In this document: piece by piece, positions 55,921 to 64,000 of the stretch
Position numbering within the stretch: the stretch's first letter is position 1
Layout: every line of letters starts with the position of its first letter
NCBI RefSeq assembly: GCF_943734655.1
Contig: NC_071355.1
Location: 243,993,183 to 244,057,182, forward strand
Reading direction: 5' to 3'
DNA from: Sabethes cyaneus
Taxonomy: Eukaryota > Arthropoda > Insecta > Diptera > Culicidae
Length of the DNA: 64,000 nucleotides
Made by a program: the position numbers and the translations under genes
Notes under the pieces: generated by a model
What the model was told of the DNA's origin: nothing
Database searches by the model: none
Seen by the model: only the letters and a program-made list of their open reading frames with translations

Positions 55921-58900
55921 AAAAATAGTCTCATGGTTAGACATTAATCTTTTTAAAGAAGGTGGGGCACGTGCCACAGTGTGTTCCAGCCTGGGTTCGC
56001 CCATTACATTAGAAATTAATATATTACATACAAAGAAGATATATTGTGGGGTTCTATATTTGACTTCGATCCACCTAATACACACCATTCAATCACAACA
56101 AGTTTTCATCCTCCCGAACAAAATTAATCCAAATTTCCCCTATCATCAACGCAATTGCTACGAATTCACATCCGACATCCACATGATTTCGGACTCAATC
56201 TAATCTCAAGACCCGGGTCCGCCGGTCCGGTGTCGACCATTCACGCGCGCTGTGGCCCTGCCATGGGCGCTCACAATCAATTTACGAACTCGCACAGCCG
56301 TGAAAACCCATCATCTATCATAGTCGTACATGCGAAACCACACTTCATACGTATAAATTTGAAGTTGAGTGTGGAATTTTTCACAGTCACAATTTATGCG
56401 AAAATGGGGGACGACTGAACGTCCAGCCACTGGCATGGACCGGTTCGGACTTTGAATCAGCATCAATGCTAGAGGGGGCACTCCCCCGCTCGCAAAATGA
56501 GTTATCACTTTGCTCGGAATTCACGAATGATTTTAAGTAATGAACACGCTTTTAATTTATTATAATCATTATAATGTGGTCCATTTGAAATATAAATTTA
56601 AACAATAAATGGAACATTCGTTTTAGTCATATTTTAGATAAAAAGTAAAACTTTGACATTACAAACTTTTAACGATTTACATCGATAGCCGTCGAAACAT
56701 TAATTTTCATTCTAATTACCCACCGAAGGGGGAGCAAACCCCGTGTTTTTCCCGCTCGATAATTGTACAAAAAGTGTGCAATAAATTCGGACATTTTATT
56801 GTACTTACACTTAGCCGACTGCGTGCTTTCCACTTTTTCTTTCTCTGTTCCGCAGCCCAAATCCTGCCGGCAGAGAGGCACCCGGCAGCAAGGAACAGCA
56901 AAGCAAAACACGAAAGATTAAACCGTATATACACCGGAGGATTAAACATTTCCCGAAAAACGAAAAGAAAATATGATCATCATCACACAGACGGTCGTCG
57001 TCGCGACGGTGCAGGTGGTTCCATACGGCCGCTGTGTCCTTGCTCCTTGTCGAAGTCGAAGTAGAGAAACCTATAGAGGTACGAACAGACGGAATTTGCC
57101 GCTCGATTTGGTTGGCTCTGGAAGGAAGCAAGCAAGGAAAGCGGGATGGGGAAAGAAAGTAAAAAACGAACTACGGCCAGCTTTTCTTTAGTCGGATTTT
57201 CCCAGTTTGCTTTCCATGCACAATTTGAAAGTGGTGCCTCCTATCATTGGTTAGCTTGGGTACGGTGCCAGCAGCAGGTATGGAAGAAATCACACTCGTT
57301 TTTTTGGTAAAGCTCCGTATCAACACCGGACCGACCGGTCTGATGCTGCTGCTGTTGCTCCTGTAACACCTAACATAAATGTTGTGTCTATTGTTTTCAT
57401 TATATCATTCCGTCCTAAACGGAAATCGAAAATGTACGAAAGGTGCTATAGTAGGAGCTATTATCATTAAGACCATTTGCTGCTGCAACACCTTTACTGC
57501 TAGCCAGTTTAGAATCAATCGTTTTCAGTTTGTTGGTGAACGGTTGAACTTTTTTAAATTTTTCTGTCCTAAAAAATTTGTATCGACCGTATCAATTATT
57601 CTCTAGTAATTCCAGTTGATTGTGGGGAAACAACAAATTCCGGCATTTCAGGTTATGTGAAATGTTCATGCAAAATTCACTTCAATCAAACGTAACCGGA
57701 AAGACGCACATTGGTTCATACCAAATGGTATGAAATATAAAGAAAAAAATCGGAGTCTTGAATTATTTTGATAAAGAAATCGTGATCGGATAGACCTGCT
57801 ATACCAGTTTTTTTTTAATTTAGTAGACGACAATCAGTAGGTAGAAAAATCCTATGCAGTTCTTTATGCCTTCTTCTCCAACCAATAGATGCATTTAGAT
57901 GCATTCCTGAACCGTTTTCAATTTTTCTCCTGCAAAACAGGGTTACTGCACTCAATTACACGCTTTCAACTTCACTGCCTCATAGAAGCAAAATCTGTAA
58001 AAGTCATGCAGAGCTGAATGTAATCTACAATCTCCCTGAATTGAGTACTGCATTATTCTTTATCCTTGTTAAAACTAAACGATTGTTTGCGCTAATGATA
58101 AAGTTGCAACATTGTTACAACGTAAACACAAAAAATAGTGCACCACACAATTCAGGAAGATTGAAGATTGCATTCAGCTCTACAAATGTTATATATATGA
58201 CTTTTACCGAATTTGCGTCTATAGTTAAAGCAAAACAATCAAATTAGCGTAAGTGAGCGTATTTGGGCGCACGAACTCTACTTTAAAATAATACATTATT
58301 TAGGAGAGTTTACATTAATAAACTTAATTGTGATGAAAAATTAAGATTTTAATGTAAACTACCTCAAGTTTCAAGATTGTTTGAGAAGTTTGGCAAAAAA
58401 ACTAGGCGTGATGGACAATGTTTATTATCTGAATTCAGTCGCTAAATATCTATAAGAATCAGTTGAAAAATGTTATGCAGTTTCTTTCCAATTCTTTGTT
58501 CTGCATTCAGTTTTAAATTTAAGCTGGTAAATTCTGTCATCAAAGATACGAAATCGTAGCTAGGAAACACTTTCAAGGCGTTCGTATGGGTATTGAAAAC
58601 CATTAACGATTTTCGAAAGAAACCATAAAATTTGCTAACGAGCACACCACCAGGAGTTTATGGTTAGCTGCTTCGTCTACTCGCCAGCAGAGGCACGATA
58701 GGGGATGAAATAACGGTATGCCTATCTCTAAAAGGAAAATTTCTAAACTCTAAGAAGAAGAAGAAAAGATCTAATCCTATCACTAGGTGTTAGAAGTAGG
58801 TTTGTCAAATACACTCTATTTCTGTGTCAATGGGATCTGGTTCATCACAGTTGCAGCTTGCTGTTTCAGTTATGGAGAAAAAGTTGGTATTCTAGAGATT

Positions 58901-59119
58901 AGAAGCTAAGCTTTGTAATGAGTTTTCTGCAGCATATTGCAGCCTAGAAAAATCCTGTAATGTTAGGATGGCGCATATATTTTTACGCAATTATGGTACT
59001 TATTAAAAAACATCGGCTGATCAGACTAAAAACTCCGGCCTTCCGGGTTACACCATGACGATTTTTTACATTAAATTTTATAGAGAAGATAGATCATATG
59101 TCTCAGCCTGGGCCCCCAG
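55921..59119. other. Long unique interval, no supported gene
   Basis: 56.2-56.5 and 56.7-57.3 kb are less AT-rich (GGTCCGCCGGTCCGGTGTCG, GTCGTCGTCGCGACGG) with overlapping frames on both strands, none with a recognisable motif. They might be regulatory or untranslated sequence of a neighbouring gene. 57.4-59.1 kb is AT-rich with short frames only. Confidence 0.4.
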
Positions 59120-59760
59120 CGGACTCGAAATTAGACATACATTTGAGCTTCACAATAGCTTAAAATTTAATTCTTCTAACTGGATTCAAAATTGAACTTG
59201 AATTTGGACACAAAATTGGACCTGAAATTAAGCTAGGCCAATTTAGACTTGTAGCCTTACCTCAATTTAAACTGGAAATTCGAAATACTTAAAATTCGAG
59301 ATAAAATCCGGCATGAAGTATGTCTATAAATCGAAGCTCAAATTGGACTGGAAATTAGGCATGTAATTTTACTCTAAATTAGACATGAAAGCGAACTAAA
59401 AATTTAATTTAAAATTTTACTTGAAACTATACTTGAAAAGTGAGTTTAAAATTAGGCTAGAAAAACAACTCAAAGCTAAGCTCGAAATAGAAATTAAATT
59501 TGACTTGAAATGTGACATGAATTTGGATATGATATAGAACTTGAAGTTACATGTTCAATTAGACTTAAAATTGGGATTGAAATTGAAATTAAATTTAAAT
59601 GAAAATCGAAATTTCATTTGAAATTTGACACGAAACTGGACTTAATTTTGGACCAACCTGTGCTTGAAACTTTATTTCAAACTGAACTCGAAGTTGAACT
59701 TTACAACGAACTTCAAGCTTCAAATTGAACGTGAAATTAGACTTAAAACAGGCTATAAAA
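59120..59760. repeat. Largest GAAATTG-word array (~640 bp)
   Basis: Continuous diverged 'GGAC(T/A)(T/C)(A/G)AAATT(A/G)GACxTGAAATT' words with no fixed long period. Stops in all frames; non-coding. Confidence 0.8.
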
Positions 59761-59799
59761 TAAATAAAAACAAATATCTGTCTGTCTATCGGTCTGTAT

Positions 59800-60100
59800 G
59801 ACCCTTATAGACTCGGAAACTACTGAATCGGGTTCTGAGGACCGGGGAAGGTTCTTATGATGGTTCGAGACCCCTCTCCTCTCCGGAAGAAGAGGGCTCC
59901 CATACAGATGAAACAGAAATTTCTGCATAACTCAAGAGCTAATCAAGTAAATGAAGAAATGTGAAGGTATTTGAAGGCAAGAAATGTTTCTATGGTGGTT
60001 CGAGACCAGTCTACTCTCTGGAAGCGGGGAGAGGGGAGAGCTCTCATATAAATGAAATACAAAATTCATCCAATTATGAGAATTATCCAGGCAACTAAAG
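59800..60100. repeat. Diverged ~150-bp tandem pair
   Basis: Two units share GGTTC(T/G)(T/C)TATG(A/G)TGGTTCGAGA, CTC(T/C)GGAAG(A/C)(A/G), GAG(G/A)GCTC(C/T)CATA(C/T)A(G/A)ATGAAA and the 'AAATT...CAT' ends, at about 59840-59930 and 59980-60075. Non-coding frames on the minus strand derive from them. Confidence 0.6.
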
Positions 60101-60387
60101 CACAAAATGTGAAATAAAAAAAATACATTTTTTGCCAAAAATAATTTCGTTGCGTTCTACTATGATAATACACTGTTATGTAAATGTTCCAGTAGAAAAT
60201 ACTATGATCTGTCAAAATTTACGGGAGGATTCACAATATATTTCTAAACCAACCGAGTTGGATTTAACATTAACACTTAACAAAAAAAGACACCAGTACA
60301 TTTGGTGGGTACTGGAGATTGAAAAATCTAAAATTAAAAAAGAAGACAATTTATCCAATTTAATTATACTATGTATATTTTATTCAC

Positions 60388-60432
60388 GACAGATACGTAT
60401 TTCGCCTACGACTTGCAGGCTTCCTCAGTGTC
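60388..60432 (-). ncRNA. Hammerhead-like motif H4 (best copy)
   Basis: Minus strand: GACA, CTGAGGA, extra A, perfect 6-position stem II GCCTGC/GTAGGC (one G-U) around AAGTC, GAAA, TACGTAT, C, TGTC. The GACA/TGTC stem I is perfect. The expected cut would be after the C preceding TGTC. Downstream GTGAATAAAATATACATAGT is shared with H3. The only departure from consensus is the extra A before stem II. Fold inferred by hand. Confidence 0.55.
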
Positions 60433-60539
60433 TGTTTTCGAACTTGCAGAATTGCAGAACACACTAAAATAAGCAACTTTGCTGCAAATAGTAACTATCT
60501 ACCTCTTATTGGTTGCGAAATTTAATGATTTGTTTAAAG

Positions 60540-60750
60540 AAATCTCTTTAAAATCAAGCAAAGCAAAGCCATGAGTGTAAACGTCCTTCAGAACTTGACC
60601 CTTCTTTATCGACAGACTTCGCAGCCGGTTATTAGAGTACAGGAAAATTACGGGCTAGGGCAAAGATCCTATTAACTCCGTAACGGCACCGATCAGTCGA
60701 GATTCGAACATACGACGATTGGCTTATTAGGCTAGCATTGTGCCCTGAGG
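60540..60750 (-). repeat. SINE-like repeat S1 with B box and GCTTT tail
   Basis: The minus strand begins GGCACAATGCTAGCCTAATA, contains CGTATGTTCGAATCTCGAC (B-box-like), then GTCTGTCGATAAAGAAGGGT and a GGCTTTGCTTTGCTTG tail. The best-preserved copy of the family in this window. Confidence 0.7.
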
Positions 60751-61029
60751 CTAACAGCCACTTTAAAATCAGTTCTGCTCAAAAATTCTGTACACGCTGT
60801 TTTCATTGCTTTCATTTGTTCTATAAAGTTATTTAGTAGGTTAAAATACACAATGAAGATTATTTATCGCTAGGATGCATATGGATGATAACTAGCACAG
60901 CATTAACAAACAGTTGAATTAAGTTCCGAAGACGTGTCGATTTCTGTATGATCATTTCCAGCTCAAAACGCTAAAAAAGTAATTTTTTACTTGACTATTT
61001 TCGATTGGAATTGGAATTTGAATGTGAAA

Positions 61030-61500
61030 ATAGTTTCTTTCTAAACCTAATATTTGACGAGCAACATTTCTAGAGGTCCAATGTGCAAATGAGAGATTCT
61101 CTTTGCATCTCGTTTCTTAGGCTTATTACGGCGGCATAAATGCACTTGAATGCGTCTATTTTGCATGAAACGATTACTGGTGTTATTGGAAAGCTTATAC
61201 TTTAGAATAATTGGGTTGAAATGTATTTATGTTGCCGTAATAAGCATAAGAGAAGAAACGCAAAGAGAATCTCTCATTTGCACATTGGACCTTTTGACAT
61301 GTTGGTCGAGATTTCCATGTTTATCTGTAAGTAAAAAATAAAAAGTTTTAACAAAACGGATCTTTTTTTAAAAAAGGGGGTACTGCCACTAATTGTATCA
61401 GTCGGCACCAAATTTAAGATTTTTGCTTTCTGACCTAAAATGAACAATCTGACAAAATTTGGTTCAAATCCGATTACACGATTATCGGATACTTTGCATG
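61030..61500 (-). repeat. Dispersed repeat R2, copy 2, with hairpin insertion
   Basis: Inverse of 53490-53700 (TTTCTAAACCTAATATTT at 61036; GGTACTGCC...CGGCACC and TTTGCTTTCTGACC further on). A hairpin at 61074-61292 interrupts the match shortly after AATATTT. Confidence 0.6.
61074..61292. mobile_element. 219-bp hairpin MITE
   Basis: Left arm AGGTCCAATGTGCAAATGAG followed by AGATTCTCTTTGC and CTTATTACGGCGGCATAAAT; the right arm is the inverse (ATTTATGTTGCCGTAATAAG ... CTCATTTGCACATTGGACCT). Arms of about 70 bp pair with few mismatches around a ~70-bp loop. It interrupts R2 copy 2. No coding capacity. Confidence 0.75.
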
Positions 61501-62040
61501 TGTTGATTCTAATAGATAATTTTTAGATTTCACATCTGAATAACTTGAGAACGGCTGGGCCTAAGAAACAGTTTATATATGAATTTAGTTCAAAGTGATA
61601 CGTATATAATTTGACTGACAGAGTTTTATGAAAATTACAAATTCAAATACAAAACAAAAATAATATTTGAGCTGGAAATGCCCATATCAAATGACATATA
61701 ACAAAGGTTCCTTTCACCACTAGATGGATTAAATCGGATGTTTAATTTTAGGTTTCGCTCCAAAAACTTCATTGAAAAATCGCTATATTTCCAATGCTTA
61801 TTTAGCAATAAATTTTAAGATTTTTTAAAGATTATCATTTCTAACTAACGGTTTAGCCCAGTTGTAAGAAACAAATGTTCTGTGAAAATCCCGTGTTCAG
61901 CTAAACATTTCATCAAAGTACCTGTAAACTTCTCAAAAAAGTGCAAAACTTAACTTATGCTTAAAGCACACGCGAAAGTTACAATTAACGTCATTTAGAT
62001 AAATTTGTGGCTTTTCGAAGTTTGCCGGGCGTTAGTTCTA
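61501..62040. other. AT-rich interval, no gene
   Basis: CCACTAGATGGATTAAATCG near 61715 resembles the outer edge of the 2.3-kb elements (CCACCTAGCGG...GGATTAATTCG), a possible solitary tip. Nothing else was recognised. Confidence 0.4.
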
Positions 62041-62047
62041 ATTAGTT

Positions 62048-62410
62048 CTACATAAAATTAAACTTAATATTGGGCGTGAAATTGGCGTCTGGAGGAAAAT
62101 ACACTGAGGCAAATACATGTGTTTCACCTGCTATACGTGATTTCACCCAGACATGCTCAAATTCTTTAAATTGCGTTGTCATTATAATTTCAGAATTGAA
62201 ATTAGACAACAAAGCTATGAGGACCCCGCCACCCGATTTCTTTTGAGACTCAAGAAAATTTCTGTCGTCTCTAAATACGTTAAAGGCACTTCCGAAAATT
62301 TCTTCACTTTTTACGCTTGCGTCCCAGCTTGTTTCAGTTGCCAGAATAATAAAAAAGAATGAACTCTGTAAATTTTTATAGATTTCCTTCATTTTTGCTG
62401 GACTTTTCAT
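62048..62410 (-). pseudogene. LINE endonuclease N-terminal fragment
   Basis: The minus-strand frame contains ATETSWDASVKSEEIFGSAF, NVFRDDRNFLESQKKSGGGV, LIALLSNFNSEI and EHVWVKSRI...VFASVYFPPD. The order T-E-T-W, Y/F-xx-xR-DR, GGGVLIA, E-xVWV and YxPP is that of the N-terminal half of apurinic-type endonucleases in Jockey/CR1-class non-LTR retrotransposons, which nick target DNA. The frame closes at 62048 before the catalytic C-terminal half, and no reverse transcriptase follows. The apparent start at 62410 is ATG. It differs from the LINE at 31-41 kb. Confidence 0.75.
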
Positions 62411-62793
62411 GCGATTGAAATTTTAACAATAAATTAAAATTTCAGTCCCATCCTGTCTTAGTGAAGAAATCAATGGAAATGGATCTGGGTCGGTTGAAGA
62501 AATAATTAAACTAGTTACCTTCTCATCGAAAGGAGTCGTTACTTCCGAAAATTTTGACTGGAAATTCGTACCGGATTGTTGAATTTGTCGGCGCTTTTCC
62601 TTGCGCGTTGCAGATACTGAATTCGTTGGTTCTGGAGATGCCGCCGGTAAGATTCCAAATCGTCAGATGCCGCCTGTTTCGGTACTCCAAGTTCCTCATG
62701 TACCTCTATAAAGATTTTCAGGAGATCCTGCGCTGCGACGGGTAGTCCTTCAGATGCTAAATTAATTTTTATGCCGGTGCCCAGATAACACAA
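62411..62793 (-). pseudogene. Possible upstream part of the same LINE
   Basis: A minus-strand frame at 62793-62539 includes EGLPVAAQDLLKIFIEVHEE and LESYRRHLQNQRIQYLQRAR, a helical, charged segment directly upstream of the endonuclease fragment. It could be the C-terminal part of ORF1 or unrelated sequence. A ~125-bp gap with stops separates the two. Assignment rests only on position and strand. Confidence 0.3.
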
Positions 62794-64000
62794 AATCGTA
62801 ATAGAAAGTTCACATTAAATCGTTTTCATGTCAATTTCACATTGGAATTGTATAATGATTAGAGTATGTCAAATCTAAGTGAACAATAAGTTGTTTTGCA
62901 GTCGTGCGTGCCTTCATATACAATTCATGACTGTGAATTATAAAGCAGGATAGGCGATTGCAATATTTGATTATATCTTAATCATATATTCAGGAGTATT
63001 TAGTTGCGTGTTATAAAAACTACGCAAAATAGAATTACAACTAATTGACAAAGCTTTCGCACGTATATCGCCTCCACTTTGGTACATATATGTTCTTATA
63101 TGGCGTGAAATATAACTTTTTCGTTCAGATATGATTTCGTATATCTCAGTTGCAATCGAGATATACAAACCAAATGGTTTACTAGGTGTTCGTCATACCT
63201 TCGTAGCAGAACGCTGGTTCCTTGTCGTACATGTAAGCCAGGTAAAGGCGAACGAGATACATAATTTTCGGATCTCGCAACCGCGCCTTCAGGAACCGTC
63301 CGTCTCCGCCAGCTGATTGTTGCGTTAAGCTGACGATAGGTGGACGCATTGGGTCGAGTGTCCAGGTACGTGTTGGGTGCGCTTGCAAAGGTGGTGCAGT
63401 GCTATTTCTCGCGGGTGATGACTCAGTTTCAGTATGTAATGGGGGGGGGGGGGTTCACCCTTTTGAAAGTTAAAGAACTTTTGTACTGAAAGGCCTGCAA
63501 TTGGGTGGTCTGTGGTTGATGGTGGACCAGCAAATTGTAATTTCGCGGTGGCCAGTAACTGTTTATCCGAACCGCTCGTACGTAGAACATAAACATAAAC
63601 AGAACATAACATTCAGTGCGGTAAACTGATTTCTCATAGTTTTTTCCTATATCGGTATGTCGGATCTCCACTGCCTGTTTCGCAATGGCCACGTAACCAA
63701 AAACGTCCTCAAATCGTACGCGAGCTCGAATGACAGTGATCGCACCACCTGCCTCGGTGCATCCAGATCAATTCCTTTCATTTAACAACAACTCCTTCCT
63801 GTGACATTTGTGGATGATGTAGAGGATTCCTCGGTCTCTAGTAGCAACAAGTGTCGGACTAACATTCCTTTCCCTCCCAAATTGGCCTGCATGGACGTGG
63901 CCTGCTTTGCTATTGATTATCACAAAGAATTATATCACCAGAAAATGCACACTGAGAATGATCTGCTACTCCCCAGCATCGTTCTGATGGTTCCTTGTGC
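62794..64000. other. Right-end interval, no supported gene
   Basis: 63150-63420 and 63480-63980 are less AT-rich. Frames at 63182-63388 and 63325-63612 (minus) overlap each other and contain no recognised domain. A run of 13 G lies at 63441-63453. TATATCGCCTCCACTTTGGT at 63065 resembles part of the CCCAGCTAGCA MITE (ATATCGCCTCCAAAATAGTA), a possible diverged fragment around 63060-63170. A gene may continue past the window edge, but nothing here shows it. Confidence 0.35.

Overview
The window looks like repeat-choked, non-coding DNA from a culicine mosquito or a close dipteran relative. That assignment rests on recognised repeat styles (arrays of diverged 'GAAATTGGACTTGAAATT' words, CA/GT-bearing elements with GCCTTTCTACT ends, DD37E-type mariner relics) and was not checked by any search. 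I see no bacterial gene organisation, and no intact protein-coding gene that I would defend. Many apparent reading frames start at TTG/GTG or are by-products of simple repeats.

Layout. 0.3-6.8 kb: a local duplication. Three broken copies of one unrecognised gene (minus strand, acidic N-terminus in one copy) are interleaved with two copies of a 1.5-kb block carrying a dispersed DNA element. 7.8-13.2 kb: an almost perfectly homogeneous CCAGT satellite of 1,085 units. 16.7-20.8 kb: polypyrimidine DNA and a TTAA-type MITE. 21.0-26.1 kb: two inverted copies of a 2.2-2.4-kb element around a split MITE, forming a giant inverted repeat. 26.5-28.1 kb: a second large inverted repeat with ~475-bp arms. 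28.1-31.5 kb: GC-richer sequence with no recognised gene.

31.5-41.1 kb is the most informative part: a degenerate non-LTR retrotransposon on the minus strand (endonuclease plus reverse transcriptase) cut by three insertions, two of which were themselves invaded. They are (i) a 2.5-kb element with hAT-like ends, (ii) a tRNA-derived SINE with 15-bp target duplication carrying a 1.2-kb TTAA element, and (iii) a Tc1-like element carrying a 2.45-kb non-coding LTR element whose two 300-bp LTRs read as identical and which has a 5-bp target duplication.

42.1-44.6 kb: a third copy of the 1-kb DNA element, interrupted at a TA site by a pogo-like relic. 44.6-64 kb: mostly unique AT-rich DNA with two dead DD37E mariner copies, SINEs, a hairpin MITE and a LINE endonuclease fragment near the right end.

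Most unusual signal: a short conserved motif occurring at least four times (22.2, 24.7, 53.7 and 60.4 kb), with a different degenerate relative at 41.1 kb. It can be folded as a compact hammerhead-ribozyme-like RNA. The genes do not form a pathway. The biology is nested transposition, repeat expansion and possibly ribozyme-bearing retroelements.
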